A DNA stretch of 64,000 nucleotides, taken from Bacteroides sp. Lineage in GTDB: Bacteria; Bacteroidota; Bacteroidia; Bacteroidales; Bacteroidaceae. A program made the position numbers and the translations under genes. The DNA is taken from assembly GCF_030151085.1 (NCBI RefSeq), contig NZ_JASLER010000053.1, positions 23,238-87,237 of the forward strand, read 5' to 3'. The notes under the pieces were generated by a model. The model was not told the origin of the DNA. It worked only from the letters and a program-made list of their open reading frames with translations, and did no database searches. This document shows positions 1-7,982 of this stretch, one piece after another; within the stretch, counting starts at the first letter, position 1; each line of letters starts with the position of its first letter.

Positions 1-249
1 CAGGCTATCAAAGTGAAGGATGTGTATTTCGATGAAGAAGGTCGAAGATGTGAAAAGGAAAGAATAGAAGTTGTCGAACTTGAACAGGAAGTTCCACCTG
101 ACACAACAGCCGGTATTTTCTGGTTAAAGAACCGTAAGCCTGAGCAATGGAATAGACCGGCTCCAAGAATTGAGGAAGATGATGATATTCCAAAGAACCC
201 AGATAAAGGTATCTGTATTGACGAATGGATTAAAGGCAAGATTGAATGA
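1..249 (+). CDS. Phage terminase small subunit, C-terminal part
   Basis: The reading frame is open from base 1, so the gene starts left of the window and only its last 82 codons are seen. An internal GTG at 13 is not a convincing start. The stretch TAGIFWLKNRKPEQW is typical of the C-terminal half of small terminases of Gram-positive and Bacteroides phages. These proteins recognise phage DNA and recruit the large subunit for packaging. The stop overlaps the start of the large terminase by 4 nt (ATGA), which fits translational coupling. The DNA-binding N-terminus is not visible, so the family call rests on this motif and the neighbour. Confidence 0.7.
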   Translation, partial: QAIKVKDVYFDEEGRRCEKERIEVVELEQEVPPDTTAGIFWLKNRKPEQWNRPAPRIEEDDDIPKNPDKGICIDEWIKGKIE

Positions 250-1514
250 TAGAGCCCCAAATTATATATCACCCCCTGTACACTGACACAGATAAATTCA
301 TTATCATTGTCACCGGTGGGCGTGGATCAGGAAAGTCTTTCAACGCTTCTACATTCATCGAGCGTCTGACCTTTGAATTGACTCCTGCCGAGAAGATAGT
401 ACACCAGATTCTCTACACCCGTTACACGATGGTTTCTGCCGGAATGTCTATCATCCCTGAAATGCTTGAAAAGATAGAACTGGATGGAACTACTAAGTAT
501 TTCAAGACCACTAAGACGGATATAGTCAACAAAATGACTAAGAGCCGTATTATGTTCCGAGGCATCAAGACTTCATCGGGTAATCAGACGGCAAAGCTAA
601 AGTCAATTCATGCTTTGACTACCTTTGTTTGCGATGAAGCGGAAGAGTGGACAGATGAGAATAGCTTCGACAAGATAATGCTTTCTATTCGGCAAATAGG
701 CATTCAGAATCGGATTATGATTGTTATGAATCCGACTGACTCCAATCATTTCATCTACAAGAAGTACATTGAGAAAACTCACAAACTGGTAGAGATTGAC
801 GGGGTACAGGTCCAGATTTCCACTCATCCGAACGTGTTACATATTCATACGACCTATCTGGATAACTTAGAGAACCTTTCACCTGAGTTCTTGAGAGAGG
901 TTCAGGACATGAAAGAGAATAATCCTGAGAAGTACGCTCATGTTGTTATCGGTCGGTGGGCAGACGTTGCCGAAGGTGCTGTATTCAAGAAATGGGGTAT
1001 TGTTGATGAATTTCCTCAATGGTGCAAGAAGGTCGCTTTGGCTTCCGACTGGGGATTTACGAATGACCCTTCTACCGGTATTCGGTGCGGAATCGTTGAT
1101 AACCGGCTATATGTGGATGAATTGTTCTACCGTACAGGTATGCTTACGAGGGATATAGTCAAGGAGCTACAACCGTGGGGATTGAAAGTTTACGGCGATA
1201 GTGCAGACCCTCGTTTGATTCAAGAAGTCAAAAACGGAGGTGTGAACATTTATCCGGTAGATAAGTTTCCCGGTTCCGTTGTTGCCGGCATAGATAAAAT
1301 AAAAGAGTACGAGTTGTTTGTCACTAAACGCTCATATCATATCATAGAGGAATTAAGAAATTACGTTTGGGATAAGGATAAAGACGGACGCTATATCAAT
1401 GAACCGATAGATGCTTGGAATCATACACTGGACCCTATTAGGTACTATATCTTGGGGCATATCTTAGGGCGTATCTTGAAGCCGAAAGACCTAACAGGAA
1501 TATTCAATCATTAA
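246..1514 (+). CDS. terL: Phage terminase large subunit
   Basis: This is the ATP-driven DNA packaging motor and headful/site nuclease of a tailed phage. The 422-aa length is normal for the PBSX/terminase_3 type. Walker A is GGRGSGKS at residues 24-31. A Walker B-like run CDEAEEW lies around residues 129-135, with the acidic pair D130/E131. The nuclease half begins near ASDWGFTNDPS, with a candidate metal-binding D268 and later acidic residues around YGDSADPR. It overlaps the small terminase by 4 nt and is followed 11 nt later by the portal gene, the canonical packaging cluster. Confidence 0.93.
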   Translation: MIEPQIIYHPLYTDTDKFIIIVTGGRGSGKSFNASTFIERLTFELTPAEKIVHQILYTRYTMVSAGMSIIPEMLEKIELDGTTKYFKTTKTDIVNKMTKSRIMFRGIKTSSGNQTAKLKSIHALTTFVCDEAEEWTDENSFDKIMLSIRQIGIQNRIMIVMNPTDSNHFIYKKYIEKTHKLVEIDGVQVQISTHPNVLHIHTTYLDNLENLSPEFLREVQDMKENNPEKYAHVVIGRWADVAEGAVFKKWGIVDEFPQWCKKVALASDWGFTNDPSTGIRCGIVDNRLYVDELFYRTGMLTRDIVKELQPWGLKVYGDSADPRLIQEVKNGGVNIYPVDKFPGSVVAGIDKIKEYELFVTKRSYHIIEELRNYVWDKDKDGRYINEPIDAWNHTLDPIRYYILGHILGRILKPKDLTGIFNH

Positions 1515-1525
1515 AATATAATCGT

Positions 1526-3013
1526 ATGACACTCGAACAGATATTAGCATTAGAGGACATTGGCATAAAGATTCAATACCTCAAAAAAGGAAGAAGAACC
1601 AACCTACCGGATTGTGCAGAGCTTTGGAACGACTGGAATCCAGAGAAGCACGAGATAATGACGAATAAGAAAAAGTACCCGGATAGAAAGGTTCTCAAAA
1701 GCGAAGCGAAATCGGTTTTCGATGAGAAATCAGGTAGAACGATCGAATCTCCTGCTGAATACGAAACCGAAGAAGTGAACCGTATTACCATTCCTTTAGA
1801 GCAGGATATCGTAAATATCCAAACAGCTTTCACGGTCGGTACAGAACCGAAGATGGACTGTAGCACAGAGGATGAGGACGAAAAGAGCTTGTTAGCTGCC
1901 TTGAAATCCACTCTTCAGAAGAACAAAATCAAGTACCAAAACAAGAAAGTGGTTCGTTCCTGGTTATCTGAACAAGAAGTAGCCGAGTATTGGTATGTAG
2001 TCGATGCTGATTCATTCTGGGATAAGTTCTGGAAGAAGGTGAAAAAGACATTCGGAGGAAAGACTAAACCAAGTAAGAAGCTTAAAAGTGTTCTTTGGTC
2101 GCCATTCCGTGGTGATAAGCTTTATCCGTTCTTTGATGATAATGGCAATATGGTCGCTTTCTCCCGTGAATACAAGAAGAAGGACTTAGACGATCATGAA
2201 ATCACCTGTTTTATGACTATCGCCCAAGGTGCAGTCTTTCAATGGGAACTTAGAAACGGATGGGAGCAACCGGAAGGGAAGACATTCAATCATGGATTTC
2301 CAAAGCTGCCTGTTATCTACGCCTATCGTCCAGAATCTTACTGCAAGAAGGTTAAGACTTTCCGTGTTAGGTTGGAGAAGCTTCTTTCAAACTATGCTGA
2401 CTGCATCGACTACCACTTCTTCCCGATCCTTCAGTTGGTTGGTGATGTGGAAGGATTTGCTGGCAAGGTTAAAGATCGGATTGTAAAGCTTACAGGGCTA
2501 GGTGCAGGGGCCTCTTATCTTACGTGGAATCAAGTACCTGATACTATAAAATTCGAGGCGGAAACGCTTACGAATAACGCTTATGACATGACAAACACCC
2601 CTCGAATTTCCTTTGAAACACTGAAAGGTGTGGGCAAAGCTTCAGGTACAGCCTTCCGTTTTATGTTCATGGGTGCTCACATGGCGGTAGAGAATCATGC
2701 CGAGGTGATAGGTGACTTCATGCAACGGAGAACGAACTTCCTTGTATCTGCTTTGGGTGCTATCAATCCATACGAGTTTGGCAAGGCATCCAAGACGATT
2801 GATATTGATGTGGGACTCGTTCCCTACATGATTGACGACCTTACAGACAAGGTTACTACTGCTGTTTCCGCTGTGGCTGGTGGTATTTGGTCTACTCGTG
2901 AGGGCATTATGTTTGCGGGAAACGCCGACAGGCTCGATGAGGAGTTGAAAGAGATACAAGAAGAGCGGGATGCCAGGAAGAAAGAGATTATTCCTCCCAA
3001 TACGAAGGAATAA
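1526..3013 (+). CDS. Phage portal protein
   Basis: This 495-aa protein has the size and position of an SPP1 gp6-like portal, the dodecameric ring at the capsid vertex through which DNA is packaged and ejected. Supporting features are the N-terminal part with TIPLEQDIVNIQTAFTVG, a central region, and a helical, charged C-terminus ending in EELKEIQEERDARKKE. It sits directly behind the large terminase. A strong intrinsic terminator follows 20 nt after the stop, which is unusual inside a phage structural operon. The family call is by sequence feel and synteny; no catalytic motif exists to check. Confidence 0.85.
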   Translation: MTLEQILALEDIGIKIQYLKKGRRTNLPDCAELWNDWNPEKHEIMTNKKKYPDRKVLKSEAKSVFDEKSGRTIESPAEYETEEVNRITIPLEQDIVNIQTAFTVGTEPKMDCSTEDEDEKSLLAALKSTLQKNKIKYQNKKVVRSWLSEQEVAEYWYVVDADSFWDKFWKKVKKTFGGKTKPSKKLKSVLWSPFRGDKLYPFFDDNGNMVAFSREYKKKDLDDHEITCFMTIAQGAVFQWELRNGWEQPEGKTFNHGFPKLPVIYAYRPESYCKKVKTFRVRLEKLLSNYADCIDYHFFPILQLVGDVEGFAGKVKDRIVKLTGLGAGASYLTWNQVPDTIKFEAETLTNNAYDMTNTPRISFETLKGVGKASGTAFRFMFMGAHMAVENHAEVIGDFMQRRTNFLVSALGAINPYEFGKASKTIDIDVGLVPYMIDDLTDKVTTAVSAVAGGIWSTREGIMFAGNADRLDEELKEIQEERDARKKEIIPPNTKE

Positions 3014-3032
3014 TGTTAGGATAATTATAATT

Positions 3033-3058
3033 GGCGGGGCTTTTGCTTCGCCTTTTTT
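3033..3058 (+). terminator. Intrinsic terminator after the portal gene
   Basis: GGCGGGGC (3033-3040), loop TTTT, GCTTCGCC (3045-3052), then six T. The stem is 8 bp with two G-T pairs. It would stop transcription coming from the packaging genes before the toxin-antitoxin genes. Confidence 0.8.
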
Positions 3059-3124
3059 ATTAGATATAATTTTGTTTTATAAAATATTTATGCTGGAATA
3101 ATTCTATAATTCAAAATTATTTCG

Positions 3125-3132
3125 TATTTTTG
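3125..3132 (+). promoter_or_regulatory. Bacteroides-type -7 box before higB
   Basis: TATTTTTG matches the Bacteroides -7 consensus TAnnTTTG and lies 18 nt before the toxin start. I see no good -33 TTTG at the right distance. Together with the terminator upstream, it suggests that the module is transcribed on its own. Confidence 0.5.
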
Positions 3133-3149
3133 CATCAAATGAATGATGT

Positions 3150-3449
3150 ATGAGAATAGTATCACATAAGAAGCTGAAAGATTTCTACGAAACCAAAGGT
3201 TATGAAGATTCACGTATAGCCTTAGAACGTTGGTATGATGTAGCTGAAAAAGCAGAATGGAAAAACCTATCTGATATTAAAGTCGATTTTCTTTCTGTTG
3301 ATTATGTCGGTAATCAACACTATGTTTTCAATATAAAGGGCAACAATTACCGCTTGGTGGTGGTTGTTAAGTTTACGATGGGTTACATTTTTATTCGTAA
3401 GGTGTGTACTCATGCGGATTATGATAAAATTGATTGTTCAACCATTTAA
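3150..3449 (+). CDS. higB: HigB-like mRNA interferase toxin
   Basis: This 99-aa basic protein is of the HigB/RelE-superfamily type. Features are an N-terminal helix pair (HKKLKDFYE... ALERWYDVAEKAEW), the strand FNIKGNNYRLVVVVKF and a final strand YIFIRKVCTHADYDKID, which is the usual end of HigB toxins. Such proteins cut mRNA at the ribosome and are neutralised by HigA. The likely antitoxin starts 10 nt downstream in the usual toxin-first order of higBA. In a prophage the pair could stabilise the element or block superinfecting phages; that role is inferred. Confidence 0.85.
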   Translation: MRIVSHKKLKDFYETKGYEDSRIALERWYDVAEKAEWKNLSDIKVDFLSVDYVGNQHYVFNIKGNNYRLVVVVKFTMGYIFIRKVCTHADYDKIDCSTI

Positions 3450-3459
3450 GATATATGAT

Positions 3460-3822
3460 ATGACTAAAGTAACGAAAGAACAATATGAATTTGCACTGGC
3501 GAGAGTGGAGGAGCTTTTGCCAATGGTTGATGATAACACCCCTGCAAATGATAAGAATGCAGTGGAGCTATCTGTTATGTCTGATATCGTTATTGCATAC
3601 GAAAAGGAACACTATCCAATCGAAAAGCCAACGGTTGCAGAACTGATAGAGTTATCACTTGAAGAAAAAGGAATGAACCAAAAGCAGCTAGCTGGTGAGA
3701 TTGGAATAAGTCCTTCACGTATCAATGACTTTATTGCAGGACGCTCTGAGCCTACTTTGAAAGTTGCTAGATTACTTTGCCGAGTATTGAATATACCTCC
3801 GGCTGCTATGTTAGGGTTTTAA
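3460..3822 (+). CDS. higA: HigA-like antitoxin, helix-turn-helix
   Basis: I chose the ATG at 3460 (120 aa), 10 nt after the toxin stop. The frame is open further up, to 3364, but that part overlaps higB. The C-terminal half is a Cro/C1-type helix-turn-helix: LIELSLEEKGMNQKQLAGEIGIS, then PSRINDFIAGRSEPTLKVARLLCRVLNI. The N-terminal half would bind the toxin. HigA proteins usually also repress their own promoter, here probably around 3125. It is encoded directly behind HigB-like 3150-3449. Confidence 0.87.
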   Translation: MTKVTKEQYEFALARVEELLPMVDDNTPANDKNAVELSVMSDIVIAYEKEHYPIEKPTVAELIELSLEEKGMNQKQLAGEIGISPSRINDFIAGRSEPTLKVARLLCRVLNIPPAAMLGF

Positions 3823-3835
3823 ATAGAATAAGAGT

Positions 3836-4363
3836 ATGAAAGATTTGATAGAATTTAATGAACTCAGAGAAGGGAATTATGTATTAGCAAATAATCCCCA
3901 TTATGAAAATCTTGAAATAAAAAGAGTGTTTGATATTCAAGAAGAAGCTGCAAGTTTAGAAGGCTTAGGATTATGTATAAATAAGGGCAAAATAGAACAA
4001 GGAGTTAATATAGATCGTAATCTACTCATATTTAGTACGAACCCTTACGTATATCAATTGATTGAACCGTTGCCTTTAACTAATGAATTATTATTAAAGT
4101 GCGGTTTTGAGGAAATAAAAGATGGAAAGACTTATATATTACCACTATATTTCCATAAGAGTAATGATATAAAATCGAATAATTATTTATGCTTCTATTG
4201 CGAGAAAGGAAAGGGGGTATATGCATTGTATACAGAATACTTGAAGGATGTGAGTTTTGAAGTTAAGGATCCTGTGCTTAATAATAAACCTTGTACATAT
4301 CTTCATCAACTTCAAAATCTATACTTTGATATTACAGGAGAAGAGCTTGGAGTAAAGCTATAA
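3836..4363 (+). CDS. Hypothetical phage protein
   Basis: This 175-aa protein has no signal peptide or membrane segment. The ending (YLHQLQNLYFDITGEEL) resembles a C-terminal motif I associate with many Bacteroides phage and mobile-element proteins of unknown role. The PLTNELLLKCGFEE segment also occurs in such proteins. It starts 13 nt after higA and is followed by a terminator, so it appears to belong to the same inserted transcription unit as the toxin-antitoxin pair. The local sequence is more AT-rich than the flanking structural genes, consistent with separate acquisition. Function unknown. Confidence 0.75.
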   Translation: MKDLIEFNELREGNYVLANNPHYENLEIKRVFDIQEEAASLEGLGLCINKGKIEQGVNIDRNLLIFSTNPYVYQLIEPLPLTNELLLKCGFEEIKDGKTYILPLYFHKSNDIKSNNYLCFYCEKGKGVYALYTEYLKDVSFEVKDPVLNNKPCTYLHQLQNLYFDITGEELGVKL

Positions 4364-4427
4364 AGAATATCGGAGCAGAGTTATAATCTGCTACTTTATA
4401 AATTCAGAACTTTTAAATTCAAAATTC

Positions 4428-4461
4428 AGGCGTGAGGTTTCGGCTATTCATGCCTTTTTTA
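4428..4461 (+). terminator. Intrinsic terminator after the inserted module
   Basis: AGGCGTGA (4428-4435) pairs with TCATGCCT (4448-4455), one G-T pair, followed by six T. It closes the higBA/hypothetical unit. Confidence 0.75.
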
Positions 4462-4541
4462 TTTATTTCTTCACAATCTCCTTTTGGTGAAATCTACACC
4501 GTTTAATTATTTCCCTTCCACCTACTTCCTAAGTACTTTTA

Positions 4542-4577
4542 TACCGAATACCGAACCTTTTATCTATTGTTCGGTAT
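4542..4577. promoter_or_regulatory. Inverted and direct repeat, possible operator before capsid genes
   Basis: TACCGAA occurs at 4542-4548 and again as TACCGAAC at 4549-4556. The second copy has its exact reverse complement, GTTCGGTA, at 4569-4576. The block lies in the roughly 300-nt space (4364-4661) between the module's terminator and the scaffold gene, where a promoter for the capsid genes would be needed. Weak -7-like sequences (TACTTTTA at 4534, TATTTTTA at 4615) are present, but none is convincing. Confidence 0.35.
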
Positions 4578-4661
4578 GGGAGCTTTAAATATTTATCAAT
4601 CATCTGTATTGTAGGTATTTTTACTCTCACAAATTGAATTTTAATTTCTAATTCATACGGT

Positions 4662-5303
4662 ATGACAATTTTAGAACAAATCTTAGCAGGGCTACAAACG
4701 AAGTTTTCGGGTGTGGACACTGCTACTTTGACCCGAATAGCCACTAAAAAGGCAGAGGGTGTAACGGACGCAAGCCAAGTAAACTCCATCGTGGAGGGTA
4801 TCAGCTTTACGGACGTGGTTAATAATTACGGTGATTTCCGGGCTAATTCTGCTGTGACTTCCGCAGTCTCTAACTATGAGAAGAAACACGGATTAAAGGA
4901 CGGTAAACCAATCGAGAATCCCAATCCAAACCCGAACCCCAATCCTGTTCAGCCGGATATGGCGAAGATGATTGCTGATGCTGTAAAAGCAGCAGTAGAA
5001 CCTTTGTCTACTGAATTGGCGGGATTTAAGCAGAAAGAAGCGCAAACCGTTCGGGGTGCGCAGATTCAGGCTAAGGCGAAGGAATACGGTATTCCCGAAT
5101 CTCAGGCAAAACGCTACTCAGTTCCCGAAGATGCAGACTTGGATACTTATTTCAAGGATGTAGCGCAGGAGCTTAAAAACGAAGGTTTTGCCGGAGTAGT
5201 TCCTCCTGAAACATCAGATGCGAAGATTAAAACGGAGACAGAATCTATCGCCAATATGATTAACGAGGGGACAAAAACTATTGTTGAACAAAACAAGAAT
5301 TAA
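4662..5303 (+). CDS. Scaffold-like capsid assembly protein
   Basis: This 213-aa protein is encoded just before the capsid proteins. Its N-terminal part has the helical repeat-like run ILEQILAGLQTKFSGVDTATLTRIATKKAEG. A linker of repeated NP residues (around 86-94) follows, then a charged helical segment (MIADAVKAAVEPLSTELAGFKQKEAQTVRGAQIQAKAKEYGIPES). Small size, helical and charged composition and gene position fit a phage scaffolding protein that guides procapsid assembly. No motif is diagnostic, so this is a positional inference. It is spaced 2 nt from the next gene. Confidence 0.6.
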   Translation: MTILEQILAGLQTKFSGVDTATLTRIATKKAEGVTDASQVNSIVEGISFTDVVNNYGDFRANSAVTSAVSNYEKKHGLKDGKPIENPNPNPNPNPVQPDMAKMIADAVKAAVEPLSTELAGFKQKEAQTVRGAQIQAKAKEYGIPESQAKRYSVPEDADLDTYFKDVAQELKNEGFAGVVPPETSDAKIKTETESIANMINEGTKTIVEQNKN

Positions 5304-5305
5304 TT

Positions 5306-5893
5306 ATGGCATCAGGATTTAAGTATGATTTAGTTCCGCCTGTGGAAACGGAAGAACGCTATGACGTTCAGACCGGAATCCGCAGACGTGGACCGTTCAA
5401 GCTCGTAACAACGAACTTGGTAGAGGGAAGCCATCTTCCTTCTTTTGTGCCGATTTACGCAGACTTGAAAAACAAGTTTGCTTATCCGGTTAGAAATGTG
5501 AAAGTAATCGAAGCGTATGCTTCCGGTGTGGCTATCAAGGTAGCTAAAAACTCACTGGCTTATGCTGGTATGTTCATCGGTAACGGCTCTAAGGGGGCAA
5601 AGGTTGCATCTATCGACAAGTCTAACAAGGCTTATGACGTATTGACTACCGAATCCGCTTTCGGTGAAGCTGTTGTAAAGGGTGCTGTTCTTTTCGAGGC
5701 TGCAGCCGTTGACGGATTGAAGCAGAAGTACGTAGCCAACTCCGCTCTTTATGAAAGAACGAAAGTGGAAAACGGTATCGTGTTGGTGGCATTGCTTCGT
5801 ACTGCCGCAGAAATTGAGCCTGATAAGTTGGTGATGCCGTTCTCTACGAACGACAAAGAGAACTTGAAAGGTTGGTTTGAATTTAACGAATAA
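5306..5893 (+). CDS. Putative head decoration/fibre-like protein
   Basis: This 195-aa protein has a strand-rich sequence (VKVIEAYASGVAIKVAKNSLAYAGMFIGNGSKGAKVASID). It lies between the scaffold-like gene and the major capsid gene, 2 nt after the former and 11 nt before the latter. Capsid decoration proteins commonly occupy this place. The context supports a virion structural role; the exact role is not shown by any motif. A good ribosome binding site (AAGGAGG) follows its stop and serves the capsid gene. Confidence 0.5.
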   Translation: MASGFKYDLVPPVETEERYDVQTGIRRRGPFKLVTTNLVEGSHLPSFVPIYADLKNKFAYPVRNVKVIEAYASGVAIKVAKNSLAYAGMFIGNGSKGAKVASIDKSNKAYDVLTTESAFGEAVVKGAVLFEAAAVDGLKQKYVANSALYERTKVENGIVLVALLRTAAEIEPDKLVMPFSTNDKENLKGWFEFNE

Positions 5894-5904
5894 GGAGGTA
5901 AGCT

Positions 5905-7023
5905 ATGTTTTTGACTATTGAAACCCTATTTAGTGATGCTGGTATTGTAAGTGCCATCATCCAACGTGTTAATCAGACACGTAAAGACGCAATTTACTGG
6001 CAACAGTATCTTACCTTCCGGCAGGTGACTACCCGTGTGTTCAAGGACTACATCGGTCAGATTTCCGGTGTGATGGCAGGTTCTATCAATTCCCGCTTCG
6101 GAGAGAAACCGATTCGCGAACGTAGAAACATCGGTTCGGGATATGGTGAAATCGCCTACTTGGGTGATGCTTACCAAATGTCTATCGACCGTCTTTCTGA
6201 ACTTCAAGACTTGATTGATAAGTTCAACCAAGCCAAGACAGCCGACCAAGCAGCCGCCATGAATGAGATTGTAAACTTCATTCAAGACGACTTCCGTCAG
6301 ACGATGCTTGCCGCTCACAAGCGTATGGATATTGTTGTGGCTTCTTTGATTATGACGGGTTCGGCTCTTGTGAAGAACAAAGATGCTGCCAAGACCGAAC
6401 AGAATGCACCGGACTTGTTGGAAATCGAACTTCCGTTCAACTTTATCACCCCGGCAGCTTCCGATGTGGTTGTAGATGGAAAGAATAAGTTTATCTCTTA
6501 TTTGAGAGAAAGCTTGAATAAAATCGCCCCTGACTACGGACGTTATCAGAAGATGGTTTTGACTCGTGCCACGTTCAATAAGAACATTCTTGGTTCTTCT
6601 GAATTTGGTGAAAGCTACAAGATGATTCTTGGCTCTAACGAAATGAACTTGAGTACAGGTTTGATTTCTTCCGCTTTGGCTTCTCAGGTCTTTACAGGTA
6701 TCGGACTTCCGGCTATCGACATCAAAGAGGATTATGTAAAAGACCAGACAGGTAAGAACGTACAGATTTATGCGGATAACCGTATTTCTCTGTTACCTTC
6801 CGACCAAATCGGTTATATGCGCCATCATACTCCGTATGAAGCTACCGACCCCGTACAGGGACGTACTTACACTAAGGCAGACGGTCAGATGCTTATCTCT
6901 AACTACCGTGACAAGAACGGTCGTTACATGGAATATACCGCAGAGTGGATTCCGCAGATTAGCAATCCTAACCTGATTACGAACTTCGATTTATCAACCA
7001 TTAATAACATCCCACAGGGATAA
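5905..7023 (+). CDS. Phage major capsid protein
   Basis: This 372-aa protein has a strong Shine-Dalgarno sequence (AAGGAGG at about 5892), which is uncommon in Bacteroides genes and fits high expression. The sequence has the mixed helix/strand composition and size of HK97-fold capsid proteins (E-loop-like FGEKPIRERRNIGSGYGE near residue 66, P-domain helices around 95-150, a C-terminal strand region). It is preceded by scaffold and decoration genes and followed by head-completion genes. The HK97 fold itself is assumed from the class of phage rather than seen. Confidence 0.8.
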   Translation: MFLTIETLFSDAGIVSAIIQRVNQTRKDAIYWQQYLTFRQVTTRVFKDYIGQISGVMAGSINSRFGEKPIRERRNIGSGYGEIAYLGDAYQMSIDRLSELQDLIDKFNQAKTADQAAAMNEIVNFIQDDFRQTMLAAHKRMDIVVASLIMTGSALVKNKDAAKTEQNAPDLLEIELPFNFITPAASDVVVDGKNKFISYLRESLNKIAPDYGRYQKMVLTRATFNKNILGSSEFGESYKMILGSNEMNLSTGLISSALASQVFTGIGLPAIDIKEDYVKDQTGKNVQIYADNRISLLPSDQIGYMRHHTPYEATDPVQGRTYTKADGQMLISNYRDKNGRYMEYTAEWIPQISNPNLITNFDLSTINNIPQG

Positions 7024-7033
7024 GGAGGTGCTT

Positions 7034-7351
7034 ATGAAAGTAAAAGTAATCAGTGAATTTCAGGACAAGTTTACCAAGCAGTTGTATCAACCGGGACAAG
7101 TAATCGAAATCGAGGACGAAGCCCGTGTCGAGGACTTGAAAAGTCGTAGACTGGCTGAACCAGTTGAAGAAAAGAAACCGGTTGGTATTCTTCTTTTTGA
7201 AAAAGAGTTCGAGAAAAAGGCTTTGGTTGAAGCGTTGAAGTCCGTCGGTGCTCAGGCGACTGGAACGATGGGTGAGAAAACTCTTTTGGAAAAGGTTGCG
7301 GGGCTTGACGAAGAATCAGCTGCTAAACTGAAAGACGCATTAGGAGTATGA
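7034..7351 (+). CDS. Small phage head protein, function unknown
   Basis: I chose the ATG at 7034 because AAGGAGG at 7022-7028 lies at the right distance; an in-frame GTG at 7028 is inside that site. The 105-aa protein starts with an SH3-like strand pattern (VKVISEFQDKFTKQLYQPGQVIEI) and ends in a helix-extension-helix-like segment (LVEALKSVGAQATGTMGEKTLLEKVAGLDEESAAKLKDAL). Rho-N/HeH-like ends are common in small phage head proteins behind the capsid gene. Its stop overlaps the next start (ATGA). Confidence 0.65.
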   Translation: MKVKVISEFQDKFTKQLYQPGQVIEIEDEARVEDLKSRRLAEPVEEKKPVGILLFEKEFEKKALVEALKSVGAQATGTMGEKTLLEKVAGLDEESAAKLKDALGV

Positions 7352-7662
7352 CGGTAAAAGACTACATAACCCAGAAGTTTCAGACCTTCGGCATTCAGTT
7401 GTCGGAAGCTGATCTTTTGGACGTGTGTCTGAGCTCTAAGATAAGCGGAGAGGATGAGATGAACCAGGATTATCATACGCGGGTTACGGTGGCGATTGCG
7501 AAGTTCATCCCCTCTCTTTTGCTTCGACCCTCATCAATAGGAGAGGGCGGTGTTTCTGTATCATGGAACCTTGAAGGCATTAAGGTTTACTATTCATTTC
7601 TGTGTAAGAAGCACGGATTGAAAGACGAATTGACAAACAAAAATACTTGTAGATTCTTATGA
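7348..7662 (+). CDS. Head-tail connector-like protein
   Basis: This 104-aa, mostly helical protein is encoded between the capsid gene and the joining proteins, overlapping both neighbours by 4 nt. Position and size fit the gp6/gp15-type adaptor that binds the portal ring. The segment DYHTRVTVAIAKFIPSLLLRPSSIGEGGVSVSWNLEGIKVYYSFLCKKHG suggests a bundle with a central loop. There is no diagnostic motif; this is inference from order. Confidence 0.55.
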   Translation: MTVKDYITQKFQTFGIQLSEADLLDVCLSSKISGEDEMNQDYHTRVTVAIAKFIPSLLLRPSSIGEGGVSVSWNLEGIKVYYSFLCKKHGLKDELTNKNTCRFL

Positions 7663-7982
7663 TTCCACAGTTTAGACCACATAGATTACAATACCAAGTT
7701 TTATCTGAAGGATATGAGGATGAAAACGGTGATTACCATTCAGGGGAATTTCGTTTCGAGGGTGACATCCCTTGCCGATTTGAGCCTAATGGAAAAGCGA
7801 CAACAATAGCCTTTGAAGATGGTAAGACTTATGTGTATCAGTATGTGGTTTATTTGGATCAGAATTGCCGAGAGTTTAAGATCGGTGACATTATTCGCCT
7901 TTTAAGTAATAGGAGTACGATTGCAGAGAAACAAGTTCAAGGATTTCACCGGGGACAATTAAATGCAAAACTATGGGTATAA
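7659..7982 (+). CDS. Head completion / stopper-like protein
   Basis: This 107-aa protein is rich in beta strands (HSGEFRFEGDIPCRFEPNGKATTIAFEDGKTYVYQYVVYLD... FKIGDIIRLL), the look of a small barrel. In siphoviruses the gene after the connector usually encodes the head-closure (stopper) protein of the gp16 or gp9/10 type, often with such a fold. It overlaps its upstream neighbour by 4 nt and its downstream neighbour by 10 nt. The assignment is by order and composition. Confidence 0.5.
   Translation: MIPQFRPHRLQYQVLSEGYEDENGDYHSGEFRFEGDIPCRFEPNGKATTIAFEDGKTYVYQYVVYLDQNCREFKIGDIIRLLSNRSTIAEKQVQGFHRGQLNAKLWV

Noticed and set aside
3364..3459. Antitoxin start at 3364 inside the toxin gene
   Set aside because: The ATG at 3460 follows the toxin stop by 10 nt and gives the usual HigA length; the upstream part is the toxin's other frame.
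4915..4945. Short NP repeat as a possible coding microsatellite or CRISPR-like repeat
   Set aside because: It is a short in-frame linker of the scaffold-like protein, not a spaced repeat array. No CRISPR array is seen anywhere in the window.
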